A stretch of 64,000 nucleotides of DNA. It comes from Candidatus Gastranaerophilales bacterium (GTDB taxonomy: Bacteria > Cyanobacteriota > Vampirovibrionia > Gastranaerophilales > Gastranaerophilaceae). The notes under the pieces were generated by a model. That model worked only from the letters and a program-made list of their open reading frames with translations, searched no databases and was not told the origin of the DNA. Positions 35,770 to 43,785 of the stretch are shown here, piece after piece; position 1 is the first letter of the stretch, and every line of letters starts with the position of its first letter. A program made the position numbers and the translations under genes. The stretch is taken from the NCBI GenBank assembly GCA_944324365.1, contig CALUWA010000001.1, forward strand, positions 186,001 to 250,000, read 5' to 3'.

Positions 35770-36048
35770 TTATTCTTCCTCGTATTCTTCATCTTCCAAA
35801 CTTTCAACATAAGCTGCAACTTTTTCAAATTCAGCCTCGTCTTCAATCGTTTCGAAAAGATAATCTTCACCGTCTTTTGTCAATCTCATAATCACAAGCT
35901 CAGCCTCATCGCTTTCTTCTTTATCTTCGGAAGGAAGAAGCAGTGCATATTCCTGTTCATCAACTTCAACAATATCGTACAGTTCAAAAGTAATTACATT
36001 ACCTTCTTCATCGACAGTTTCAATTAATTGATTTTCTTCGTTTTCCAT
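35770..36048 (-). CDS. DUF1292 acidic protein (YrzB-like)
   Basis: The 92-residue, very acidic protein has the pattern ITVxDEEGNxxxFEVxDIVEVDxxEYALLxP typical of DUF1292, and E/D-rich ends. Its position directly after ruvX (17-base gap) matches the yrrK-yrzB pairing of Firmicutes. The biochemical role is unknown. It is translated just before the ClpN-only gene. Confidence 0.85.
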   Translation of the reverse strand: MENEENQLIETVDEEGNVITFELYDIVEVDEQEYALLLPSEDKEESDEAELVIMRLTKDGEDYLFETIEDEAEFEKVAAYVESLEDEEYEEE

Positions 36049-36065
36049 TTTATCCTCTTTCTTTT

Positions 36066-36473
36066 TTATTTTGTGACCTTTGCCAAATATTGTTCTAAAA
36101 TCAGACGGGCGCTTTCAATATCAACAAGCCCCTTATCTTTTTTAAAATTAATTTTCATCTCGCGCAAATTTTCTTCTGCAGTATCGGAAGTAAGCCTTTC
36201 ATCCTCATAAACAAGCTCAAATCCGGATATTTTTTTTGAAAATTTTATGCAGTCATCCGCCTGAAATCCTTTTGTATTATCCATATTTAAAGGAACTCCA
36301 ATAACTATGGTTTTTACATTATTTTCGCGCGCAATTGTTTCAATCTGCTTAACAGCATCAGATTCCGGAACCCTTGAAATATAAGAATGCCCGTTTGCAA
36401 GCATAAGAAGGTAATCGCTCAGAGCGATGCCGATACGCTTTGTTCCTATGTCTAACGCCATTACTTTATACAT
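36066..36473 (-). CDS. ruvX: putative pre-16S rRNA nuclease / Holliday-junction resolvase fold protein
   Basis: The 135-residue YqgF/RuvX protein has an RNase H-like fold: MALDIGTKRIGIALSD (first catalytic Asp), TIVIGVPLNMDN, YEDERLTSDTAEENL (second acidic site) and DIESARLILEQYL (third, DxxxA). It is normally involved in maturing the 16S rRNA 5' end. It overlaps the preceding gene by eight bases and is followed by its usual DUF1292 partner. Confidence 0.92.
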   Translation of the reverse strand: MYKVMALDIGTKRIGIALSDYLLMLANGHSYISRVPESDAVKQIETIARENNVKTIVIGVPLNMDNTKGFQADDCIKFSKKISGFELVYEDERLTSDTAEENLREMKINFKKDKGLVDIESARLILEQYLAKVTK

Positions 36474-38055
36474 TTTTTACCCACTTGCCTTCTATGAATG
36501 AAATAATATCATCAAGTTGCTCCAATGTAAATTTATTTTGATTTTCTTCCGTATTAAATTTTAACGAAAAGTAATATTCGTAAATACTTTTTCTTATTAT
36601 ATTGAGCAGAAATTCGCGATACATACATTCATCTGAATATAAAGCGAAAATTTTTGCGGCAGTTTCAGGCTTTTTGTCGCAGAATTTCATATACGCACAA
36701 GTCAAAAGCCTTGCGCGCCAGATATTATATTCTTCATCATAAAAGATTTTTTCAAGACTTGCCTCGACAACCGAATCAATATCAAAATCCCCCGTCAAAA
36801 TATTTGCATCGAGATATGACAAAAACTCCTCAAACTCACTGCTGTATTTTGAATCCAAAAACCAGTGTTCAAAACAATCTTCATTAAAAATACTCTCAAA
36901 ATCAGATTTTGAAAGAACTGCAGGCTTCAATTTTTCAGTTAAAAAATCTATAAAAGAGATATTCTCGGTTTTAACATCCGATAATAAATTTTTCCAGCAC
37001 ACATATTCATAAGGAAGCAGCCAGCCCGAAGAATGCTTTTTGGAAATATTTTCGCCATAGTTAAGCAAAGATTTTAAAACTTCCACAGTTACAGGAATAT
37101 TTTTTTCATCCTTATAAAATCTTTCTATAATTTTATCGCACTCAAACTCCGAAATATCATTAAATCCGAAACAATCACGAATACCGCTGTAATCATTCAT
37201 TACAACCGCAGCAAACTGAACTCTTTTAGAAGGATTTGTTCTTGAAAAAATCAGAGCCTGATTGCCATGTCCGTCCGGATAAGTTGCACAGCAACGATAA
37301 GGGCGGGAACCTGATAAAAGTTCTTGATAAAATTTATCCGAGTTATCTTCTCTTATTCCGGAAAGTTTAAGGGTATTAAGATTTTTCTTTACCAGAGGCT
37401 TAAGCTCGTCATCCAAATAATCATAAGCCGAATTCAGAGCATGATATGCAAGCTGAGAACGTGAGTTACCCAAAAGATTTAAAGCTTCACGTCCGACTTC
37501 CGAATCAGGTTGTGACAAAAATACCGGAATTAAGATATTTGCAAGTGCATCTTCAGAATAATCTTCTCCCAAGGATTTTATCAAAAGGAGCTTATCTTTT
37601 GACTCAACGGAATTTAAAAAATCCAAAAAATCAATTTGAACCTCGGGATTTACAATCGCAGTATTTAAAAGCCTTTTTGTATCATCATCAACAAGCTCAT
37701 CCACAATAGACGGGTCATAATCTTCATATTTCCAATCTGTTTCAAGCTCGCGCAGATAACTTAAAACCATTATTTTCACTTCACTGGAAGTCATACTGTT
37801 TTTCAGAACCCCCCATAACTGCTCTATAAGGCGCTCTTTCGGAACATATCTTTGAAGAAGAAATCTGATTATACCTTCTTTTGAAACTTTTGCATTCAAA
37901 AGCTCTTTAAAAAGAATTTTTTCAATCGGCAAAGTGTCATCCAGCGCATCCAATCTTTTAACACGCTCATTAAGAACAAGCGGATCCGTTTCGTCCGAAC
38001 ACTCGTTAATTATAGAAAAAATCTCGGATTTTATCTCAAAAGGACTTAACTGCAT
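36466..38055 (-). CDS. large helical protein of unknown function (HEAT-like)
   Basis: The 529-residue acidic protein is predicted by eye to be all-alpha, with helix pairs such as LANILIPVFLSQPDSEVGREALNLLG that recall HEAT repeats (about 60-230). A middle domain follows (GSRPYRCCATYPDGHGNQALIFSRTNPSKRVQFAAVVMND), then a further helical half. It has no signal peptide or membrane helix. The 'ATYPDGHGNQALIFSR' block looks like a beta-rich conserved core and could hold an active site. It lies between an orphan ClpX zinc finger and ruvX, with 3-base and overlapping junctions, so it is firmly part of the operon. Confidence 0.75.
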   Translation of the reverse strand: MQLSPFEIKSEIFSIINECSDETDPLVLNERVKRLDALDDTLPIEKILFKELLNAKVSKEGIIRFLLQRYVPKERLIEQLWGVLKNSMTSSEVKIMVLSYLRELETDWKYEDYDPSIVDELVDDDTKRLLNTAIVNPEVQIDFLDFLNSVESKDKLLLIKSLGEDYSEDALANILIPVFLSQPDSEVGREALNLLGNSRSQLAYHALNSAYDYLDDELKPLVKKNLNTLKLSGIREDNSDKFYQELLSGSRPYRCCATYPDGHGNQALIFSRTNPSKRVQFAAVVMNDYSGIRDCFGFNDISEFECDKIIERFYKDEKNIPVTVEVLKSLLNYGENISKKHSSGWLLPYEYVCWKNLLSDVKTENISFIDFLTEKLKPAVLSKSDFESIFNEDCFEHWFLDSKYSSEFEEFLSYLDANILTGDFDIDSVVEASLEKIFYDEEYNIWRARLLTCAYMKFCDKKPETAAKIFALYSDECMYREFLLNIIRKSIYEYYFSLKFNTEENQNKFTLEQLDDIISFIEGKWVKNV

Positions 38056-38058
38056 AAA

Positions 38059-38328
38059 TTACTTTCTCGCTTTACCCCAAAAAGCATCCAAAATCTGCTG
38101 CGCCTCCGCAGAAGGCATTCTGTCATTTAAAATAAGGTATTGAACGGCAATCATAGTACATTCAGAACAAATGTTAACTCCCGGACCTTTAACCATCTTC
38201 AAAACCTGGGTATTAGGACGTTTGCAAAAACTGCAATACACCAATTCATCTGATGAACTCTCATTTTCTCCCTTATGCTGATGCTCTTTTTTCTTTGCCC
38301 CTAACTTAACTACTTTATCTTCTGACAT
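38059..38328 (-). CDS. orphan ClpX-type zinc finger protein
   Basis: The 89-residue protein has a basic/His-rich N-terminus and one zf-C4_ClpX domain: CSFCKRPNTQVLKMVKGPGVNICSEC, with the four Cys in C-x2-C...C-x2-C order and the family's GPGV-I-C core. No AAA+ domain follows (a full ClpX has ~400 residues). In ClpX this domain dimerises and binds adaptors. It is the first gene of the operon, with an AAGGAG ribosome-binding site and a TATAAT box at about 38381-38386 on the minus strand. Confidence 0.85.
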   Translation of the reverse strand: MSEDKVVKLGAKKKEHQHKGENESSSDELVYCSFCKRPNTQVLKMVKGPGVNICSECTMIAVQYLILNDRMPSAEAQQILDAFWGKARK

Positions 38329-38422
38329 ATATTTCTCCTTACTAACGGGATTAAATCTAAGCCCATCATTTTACGCAAATATTATAACACAAAAATTTTA
38401 ATATAAAAGTGTTAACATTATA

Positions 38423-38451
38423 TTGACATTAAAATACTATCGTTGTTTAAT
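38423..38451 (+). promoter_or_regulatory. promoter of the rpsL-rpsG leader
   Basis: Perfect TTGACA, 17 bases, TTTAAT; the start is expected at about 38458. A TATGAT six bases later could also serve. It is divergent from the zinc-finger operon promoter. Confidence 0.6.
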
Positions 38452-38463
38452 TATGATACACTT

Positions 38464-38520
38464 ATGCCGAAATTTTTCGTGCTGGATATATTCGGCAAAA
38501 GCGGGCAGGACAGGACGTAA
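38464..38520 (+). CDS. possible 18-codon upstream reading frame in the rpsL leader
   Basis: An ATG about six bases after the predicted transcript start opens an 18-residue frame (begins MPKFFVLDIFGK). It runs through a hairpin (TGCCGAA 38465-38471 / TTCGGCA 38491-38497) and ends just inside the larger folded element. No ribosome-binding site is present, so it could be chance. Confidence 0.3.
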   Translation: MPKFFVLDIFGKSGQDRT

Positions 38521-38602
38521 AGGCCGGCAGCACCTGTTGTGATACAGCCTGTAGTTCAGTCATTACCGGAATGCGTAAGGGTTTCAGGTTAATGATCCTG
38601 CC
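38504..38602 (+). ncRNA. structured 5' leader element of rpsL-rpsG, class unknown
   Basis: A ~99-base element is closed by GGCAGGA (38504-38510) and TCCTGCC (38596-38602). It has an inner stem TCATTA-CC (38560-38567) / GG-T-TAATGA (38587-38595, one bulge) and a 5' part in which ACAGG can pair with either of two CCTGT copies. It is not AT-rich like its surroundings, a sign of a conserved RNA. It may bind a ribosomal protein or another ligand; it does not match the riboswitch consensus sequences I know. Confidence 0.55.
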
Positions 38603-38631
38603 AAAGAAGTAGAAAATATAAGGAGAAAACA

Positions 38632-39018
38632 ATGCCTACAATTAACCAGCTTGTACGTTCAGAACGTAAAAAGCTTACAGACAAAACTAAATCTCCGGCT
38701 TTGATGAATTGTCCTCAAAGACGCGGAGTATGCACAAGGGTTTACACAACAACCCCTAAAAAACCAAACTCTGCACTCAGAAAAGTTGCAAGGGTAAGAT
38801 TAACTAACGGATTTGAAGTTACTTCATATATTCCGGGTATCGGCCACAACCTTCAGGAACACAGTGTTGTTCTTATAAGAGGCGGAAGGGTAAAAGACCT
38901 TCCTGGTGTTCGTTACCACATTGTTAGAGGTACTTTGGATACTGCAGGTGTTGCAAACCGTACACAAAGCAGATCTAAATACGGTGCCAAGAAAAATGCC
39001 AAAGGAGGTAAGAAGTAA
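38632..39018 (+). CDS. rpsL: 30S ribosomal protein S12
   Basis: The 128-residue protein has the nearly invariant PTINQLVR start, [31 protein letters not shown], the [28 protein letters not shown] block and a basic C-terminus. The Lys of TPKKPN (streptomycin site) is the sensitive-type residue. The ribosome-binding site AAGGAG is well placed. It is the first gene of the str operon. Confidence 0.99.
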   Translation: MPTINQLVRSERKKLTDKTKSPALMNCPQRRGVCTRVYTTTPKKPNSALRKVARVRLTNGFEVTSYIPGIGHNLQEHSVVLIRGGRVKDLPGVRYHIVRGTLDTAGVANRTQSRSKYGAKKNAKGGKK

Positions 39019-39488
39019 TGTCAAGACGTTCTAAACCGGCTAAACGTATACCTTTAGCTGATCCGGTATATAACAGCGTTGATATATCAAAATTTATTAA
39101 CCGTATTATGAGACGCGGTAAAAAATCATTAGCTGAAAAAATCTTTTACGCAACATTAACAAGAATAGAAGAAAGAACTAACGAAAAAGCTCTTGATGTA
39201 TTCCAAAAAGCAATGACAAACGCAACACCTTTATTGGAAGTTAAAGCAAGACGTATCGGCGGTTCTACTTATCAGGTACCTATTGAAGTAAAAGCTGACA
39301 GAGGATTTGCTCTTGCTTCTTCTTGGTTAATCGAAGCGGCTAAAAAACGCGGCGGTAAATCATTCATCGATAAACTTACTAACGAAATTATCGATGCTTC
39401 AAACGGTACAGGCGCAGCTTGTAAAAAACGTGAAGATACCCACAAAATGGCTGAAGCTAACAAAGCTTTTGCTCACTACAGATACTAA
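39018..39488 (+). CDS. rpsG: 30S ribosomal protein S7
   Basis: The 156-residue protein is of usual length: [57 protein letters not shown] and a C-terminus KREDTHKMAEANKAFAHYRY. The start codon shares one base with the rpsL stop (TAATG), so the two are translationally coupled. fusA and tuf, which usually follow, are absent; a strong terminator comes instead. Confidence 0.99.
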   Translation: MSRRSKPAKRIPLADPVYNSVDISKFINRIMRRGKKSLAEKIFYATLTRIEERTNEKALDVFQKAMTNATPLLEVKARRIGGSTYQVPIEVKADRGFALASSWLIEAAKKRGGKSFIDKLTNEIIDASNGTGAACKKREDTHKMAEANKAFAHYRY

Positions 39489-39504
39489 TTTGTATTTACA
39501 TAAC

Positions 39505-39537
39505 AAAAGGTTCCGGATAGTCTCCGGAACCTTTTTT
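39505..39537. terminator. bidirectional terminator after rpsG
   Basis: A perfect 13-bp stem (AAAAGGTTCCGGA / TCCGGAACCTTTT) with a 5-base loop ends in six T on the plus strand. The stop codon of the convergent gene overlaps its T-run. Confidence 0.92.
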
Positions 39538-41134
39538 ATTGCAGAATATTTTCTATATCCTCTTTCGGATTTGAAGTGGCCTTAATATTATAAATATCGC
39601 TTAAAGATGACAATACAGCAGGATTAATTATATTTGGCGGACATTGTGTAAGATAAATATTTTTCGCACCGTTTTCTTTTAGATTAATCATATTTGAAAT
39701 TGATGTAATATCACATTTTGTAAGGAAAAAGCTAATTCTATCCGAATCGACCGGAATCAATTCAAAAAATCTGGTTAAAATATCATAGACAATAGGCCTG
39801 TTATTGGCAATATTTATATATAAATAATTATCTCTTTTCGTCCTGTAAGAAAAACTTATAACAAACACATCTGAAGGCAAGCTTTCCACAAACTTATCAA
39901 AATAGGCCTGCTGCGAAGCTTTAGAGGTTCCAAGCCCTAAAACTACGATATGCCGGATTTCTTTTTTATTAAACTTTTCTGCTAAATTATTAATTGTAGC
40001 GGTGAGTTCTTCGGGATTATACCCGATAATTTCTGGAGGTTTACTATGCCCTTTAGCAAACCCCTTTGCATTTTCGGCCGACTTAACAAGAGCGGAAAAA
40101 TCATGGTCTTTAACCGGGATAACACCTTTTGGCAGAATATTTGAGGTAGTAAACAAACGTCCGCGATACAAGTATTCCGTATTAATATTTGAATTTCTTG
40201 TAAGCAGAATAGCCCCCGGAAATGTTGCAAAATCCAAAATACAATTTTCATTACATGACCCGTAATGTCCCTTTAAATTTGCACTGTTTTTAAAGTTTTC
40301 AAACGAATGCGCTATTATAAGTTCATCATGAGTGTAGACATTTATATCCTTATCTTGAACAGCTTCCAAAACATTTTTCAAATCAGGAATACTTTCTCCG
40401 GAAACCAATATCGCCTTACCTTTTACTGTTGAAAGAGAAACCTCAGTCAGGTCAATATTTCCGAAATATTTTTTCTGGTTAACAGCAAGTTTCCTAAGAA
40501 GCCCCATATCAATACCTGCAAGTAACTTTATATATTTTTTTAATTTTTCTATGGGTACTCTTGAATGGTTTAAGATATTAAGCGCATTTAGGATTTGGTT
40601 TACAGCATCACGTGTATCAAATTCATAATCAGATAATTTGGTAACATTAAGAGCTGTACTTTTTATCACTGCAAGCAATATATCAGACATATTTTTTTGC
40701 AAACGCGGTATTTTTTTATACTTAGTTAAAAAAGCCTTTTCACCAAGCGCCATAATCTGTGACAGGTTCATTTGAGGTGTAATATTTAACGTACTTCTCA
40801 AATCTTTACGCTGAACATCATTTTCATCACAAAGGTTAAGATAACGCTGGCGGGATATTACAACATGATAATAAACTTTTGAAACGATATTTAAAAGCTG
40901 CTCGTCATTATAATCTGTTGAGGCAATAACTGTAGATAAGGCTTCTATAATCACACCCTCCTCAACCGAGCAGTCTTGTCCGAAACCGTTTAATTTTAAA
41001 ACATAATATGCCAGCTGCCTAAGACAAATTATAATAACCTCCTGCAAAGCAGAAACACTCGGGGGGATTGAACAGGAACCTTTTGCAGTACATTCATCAT
41101 ATTCAAAATTGTCAGAAAAGAAATTATATAACAT
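39536..41134 (-). CDS. hybrid-cluster protein (Hcp) homologue lacking cluster ligands
   Basis: The 532-residue protein aligns by eye with the C-terminal two thirds of Hcp: GKAILVSGESIPDLKNVLE, INVYTHDELIIAH, LKGHYGSCNENCILDFATFPGAILLT, IRHIVVLGLG and SFSYRTKRDN. In Hcp the 4Fe-2S-2O cluster is held by His, Glu and four Cys plus a late Glu. Here GHP is lost, TSNC reads TRNS, GCDG reads GLGT, ACGKYRF reads SYRTKRD, QCND reads NNRP and WFEQK reads FFLTK; only the Glu of THxE remains. The N-terminus keeps two of four cubane Cys (ECTAKGSC). It is unlikely to reduce hydroxylamine/NO as Hcp does. It is next to a glutaredoxin gene. Confidence 0.75.
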   Translation of the reverse strand: MLYNFFSDNFEYDECTAKGSCSIPPSVSALQEVIIICLRQLAYYVLKLNGFGQDCSVEEGVIIEALSTVIASTDYNDEQLLNIVSKVYYHVVISRQRYLNLCDENDVQRKDLRSTLNITPQMNLSQIMALGEKAFLTKYKKIPRLQKNMSDILLAVIKSTALNVTKLSDYEFDTRDAVNQILNALNILNHSRVPIEKLKKYIKLLAGIDMGLLRKLAVNQKKYFGNIDLTEVSLSTVKGKAILVSGESIPDLKNVLEAVQDKDINVYTHDELIIAHSFENFKNSANLKGHYGSCNENCILDFATFPGAILLTRNSNINTEYLYRGRLFTTSNILPKGVIPVKDHDFSALVKSAENAKGFAKGHSKPPEIIGYNPEELTATINNLAEKFNKKEIRHIVVLGLGTSKASQQAYFDKFVESLPSDVFVISFSYRTKRDNYLYINIANNRPIVYDILTRFFELIPVDSDRISFFLTKCDITSISNMINLKENGAKNIYLTQCPPNIINPAVLSSLSDIYNIKATSNPKEDIENILQ

Positions 41135-41141
41135 AAGCCTC

Positions 41142-41375
41142 CTACAACTTTAAGTTTTTGACATAGTCTATAATACTGTCAGACTCATACATAGATTTAT
41201 GATTACTTGTATCAACAAGAAACGGAACCTGGGCAATTTTTCCAAAAGACATCAAGTCATCATAATTTTTGGTATCCGAAACATCTTTCAGTGTAAAGTC
41301 TATACCGTTTGCGTTAAAGAAATCTATTACTTTTCTGCAATACGGACATGTTGGTGAATAATATAAATTTAACAT
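41142..41375 (-). CDS. glutaredoxin-like protein
   Basis: The 77-residue protein (using the ATG at 41375, with AAGGAGAG eight bases before) has the glutaredoxin active site SPTCPYCRKV, the cis-Pro region QVPFLVD and a C-terminal YESDSIIDYV helix. It should use glutathione, and a gshB gene lies 4 kb away. It is co-transcribed with the Hcp homologue (7-base gap), suggesting a shared redox role. Confidence 0.88.
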   Translation of the reverse strand: MLNLYYSPTCPYCRKVIDFFNANGIDFTLKDVSDTKNYDDLMSFGKIAQVPFLVDTSNHKSMYESDSIIDYVKNLKL

Positions 41376-41493
41376 ATTTAATCTCTCCTTACCTGGAAAG
41401 TATCCAATATAAACAAGTTTTGTCATTACCCAAAATAATAATTTTATATGCTAAAACTTGCAGAACCCTTTTTTTTATAATAAAATTTCGAAT

Positions 41494-42609
41494 ATGAAAA
41501 ATATATTATTCATTTTCGGGACCAGACCAGAGGTCATTAAGCTAGCACCGGTTATTTTGGAATTAAAGAAACATCCGGATAAATATAATGTTATAATTTG
41601 CAATACTGAACAGCAAAAGGAATTATCAAACCAGACCCTTGCTTATTTTAATCTGAAAGCGGATATTAATCTGGATTGCATGCGCCCAAATCAGTCATTG
41701 CTGGAAGTACAGACAAGAATTTTAACAGCACTTAATAAAGTTTTTCTTGAAAACGCAATAGATGCCACTGTTGTTCAAGGCGATACGATGACAGTATTAT
41801 GTGGAGCATTGGCAAGTTTTTACAACAAAATCCCTGTATTTCATGTGGAGGCCGGTTTGCGCTCCTATGATATTTATGAACCGTTTCCGGAAGAAGTTAT
41901 GCGTCAAATGACATCTCGCGTAGCACAACTTAACTTCGCACCGACAGAGGAAAATAGAAAGGCTTTGTTAAAAGAAAATATTGATGACAACAAAATTCAT
42001 GTTGTCGGAAACACGGTTATTGATGCATTATTCTGTTTGTCAGATGAAACATTAGAAAAAGCCGCGGGCTTTTATAAAGAACAAAATATCAACATAGATG
42101 ACAAACTTGTTTTAATAACCGCCCACAGACGGGAAAACCACGGTGAGCGCATAGACAGAATAATAGATGCAATAAAACATCTGGTTGAGAAATATACCGA
42201 TCATACATTTGTTATACCGGTTCATCCTAACCCGAATGTTAAAAATAAAATATACGAAAGGCTGGGAGTTTACAAAAATGTTAAGCTGCTGGCACCTTTG
42301 GATTACCCGTATTTAGTATACTTAATGAAAAATGCAAAACTTATTTTGACGGATTCTGGCGGTATTCAGGAAGAAGCACCGTCATTTGGCTGTCCGACTT
42401 TTGTAATGCGTTATGAAACCGAGCGGAAAGAGGGTATTGAAGCAGGAGTTTCGGTACTTGTCGGGGCTGATTACGACAAAATCGTAAATTTAAGTGAACA
42501 AATACTTTCTGATACAAAGGAAAATACCCGCCTAAAAGCTCAAAATCCATATGGCGACGGAACTTCCGCTAAGAAAATTGAAAGTATTATTGACGAATTT
42601 TTTAGTTAA
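41494..42609 (+). CDS. wecB: UDP-N-acetylglucosamine 2-epimerase (non-hydrolysing)
   Basis: The enzyme makes UDP-ManNAc for surface glycans. Motifs seen are ILFIFGTRPEVIKLAPV, VVQGDTMTVL, FHVEAGLRSYDIYEPFPEEVMRQMTS, ITAHRRENHG, LILTDSGGIQEEAPSFGCPTFVMRYETERKEG. The start (41494) is placed at MKNILFIFGTRPE. A TATAAT lies 12 bases upstream and no ribosome-binding site is seen, so the message may have almost no leader. It is isolated from the polysaccharide cluster. Confidence 0.93.
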   Translation: MKNILFIFGTRPEVIKLAPVILELKKHPDKYNVIICNTEQQKELSNQTLAYFNLKADINLDCMRPNQSLLEVQTRILTALNKVFLENAIDATVVQGDTMTVLCGALASFYNKIPVFHVEAGLRSYDIYEPFPEEVMRQMTSRVAQLNFAPTEENRKALLKENIDDNKIHVVGNTVIDALFCLSDETLEKAAGFYKEQNINIDDKLVLITAHRRENHGERIDRIIDAIKHLVEKYTDHTFVIPVHPNPNVKNKIYERLGVYKNVKLLAPLDYPYLVYLMKNAKLILTDSGGIQEEAPSFGCPTFVMRYETERKEGIEAGVSVLVGADYDKIVNLSEQILSDTKENTRLKAQNPYGDGTSAKKIESIIDEFFS

Positions 42610-42697
42610 ACTTAAACAATTCAATTAGATAAGAAAATCCGCCTCTTAATTGAAGCGGATGATTAAGGATTATTAAGGTTTATAGGTTTATAACAAT

Positions 42698-43546
42698 TTA
42701 TTTTCTTGTAACTGAATCCATTCCAATAAACGGAACTGCGTTACCCATCATATATGTTGGAAGCACTCCGTTCCACTTTTGAACAGCTTCGTACTGTACC
42801 AAGGATTTATTTTTTGCTAGGGCATCAGATCTTATTTTCATAGAACGAGCTTCAGCTTCTGCAGATATTATTTTTTGTTTTGCTTCTTCTTGTATCTGCA
42901 CGGTTCTATTTTTTGCCTTAAGAGCTTCCTGCTCTGCAGTAACTTTACTTTCAATAGCCTGTTCAAAAACTTTTGAGTAATTTATTTCAGTAATCTGGAA
43001 GCCTGTAACATTAATATACTTAGACTCAAGCTGACGTTGCAGCTTAGCTATAATATCACTCGTTGCAGATTCTCTATTTGCAACAAGATCCTGTGCATTC
43101 CATTTCCCGATTACATCCTTAATTGTACCTTCAACAACAGGCATAAGAATTGTATTTGTATAATCCAAACCGACTTCACGATACATTTTATAAGCATTTT
43201 GCGGCTGGAGATTATAGTTTATGACATAAGAAATCCTTGCCTGCTGAATATCCTTTGTGTAAACCTCTGTATCCACATACATTTTTTGTGTTTTGACATC
43301 CATATTTTTAATCTTAGAAATAAATGGAGTTACGAAATGCACACCTTCTGTATAACTCTTAGGAGAAACCTGACCAAGAGTAACCTTAACACCTCTTTCT
43401 CCAACACCTACGATTGCAATAGGATTAAAAATTAGAAGAAACATAACAATTAAAGTTACAACTAACACAGGTGTTGCAAATATTTTCTTATTAAAAGCAA
43501 ATTCATCACTATTATTATTATTACTATTACTATTTTTTTTTGCCAT
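42698..43546 (-). CDS. prohibitin/SPFH-family membrane protein
   Basis: The 282-residue protein has a short Asn-rich N-terminus, one transmembrane helix (about 25-45) and an SPFH domain (about 46-205; GVGERGVKVTLGQVSPKSYTEGVHFVTPF, NYNLQPQNAYKMYREVG). A charged coiled coil follows (about 205-250; EQEALKAKNRTVQIQEEAKQKI), with a C-terminal VQYEAVQKWNGVLPTYM typical of bacterial prohibitins. It forms large membrane rings and often regulates FtsH. It is probably co-transcribed with the small membrane protein just upstream (12-base gap). Confidence 0.9.
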   Translation of the reverse strand: MAKKNSNSNNNNSDEFAFNKKIFATPVLVVTLIVMFLLIFNPIAIVGVGERGVKVTLGQVSPKSYTEGVHFVTPFISKIKNMDVKTQKMYVDTEVYTKDIQQARISYVINYNLQPQNAYKMYREVGLDYTNTILMPVVEGTIKDVIGKWNAQDLVANRESATSDIIAKLQRQLESKYINVTGFQITEINYSKVFEQAIESKVTAEQEALKAKNRTVQIQEEAKQKIISAEAEARSMKIRSDALAKNKSLVQYEAVQKWNGVLPTYMMGNAVPFIGMDSVTRK

Positions 43547-43558
43547 AAAATTTTCTCC

Positions 43559-43750
43559 TTATACTAGTCCAACTATAGACACAACCACATAAACGATAAC
43601 AATTAAAAGGATCAAAATACCAAAAGCATTCATTATTGCTTTTCCGTGTTTCTTGTATAAATTAACATTAAATAGAAAACTCACAATAATAATTACCAGA
43701 TTTGTACATATAAATATAGATAATAACAATAATAATACTCTAATCGCCAT
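43559..43750 (-). CDS. small two-helix membrane protein
   Basis: The 63-residue protein consists of two hydrophobic helices (about 4-27 and 40-62) joined by a basic loop (NLYKKHGKAIM). It is placed directly before the prohibitin-like gene on the same strand, so it may be a partner. No family is recognised. Confidence 0.6.
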   Translation of the reverse strand: MAIRVLLLLLSIFICTNLVIIIVSFLFNVNLYKKHGKAIMNAFGILILLIVIVYVVVSIVGLV

Positions 43751-43785
43751 CTTTTACCACTTTCCAATTTCTGCTTGAATTCTGA

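Noticed and set aside
38504-38602. Small signal recognition particle RNA, or a c-di-GMP (GEMM) riboswitch
   Set aside because: The GGAA tetraloop core with AGCAG of SRP RNA is missing. ACGTAAAG recalls the GEMM ACGCAAAG only by a few bases and the first half of that riboswitch is absent.
42637-42660. Terminator after wecB
   Set aside because: Only six clean pairs followed by a mismatch, with no T-run on the plus strand; too weak to call.
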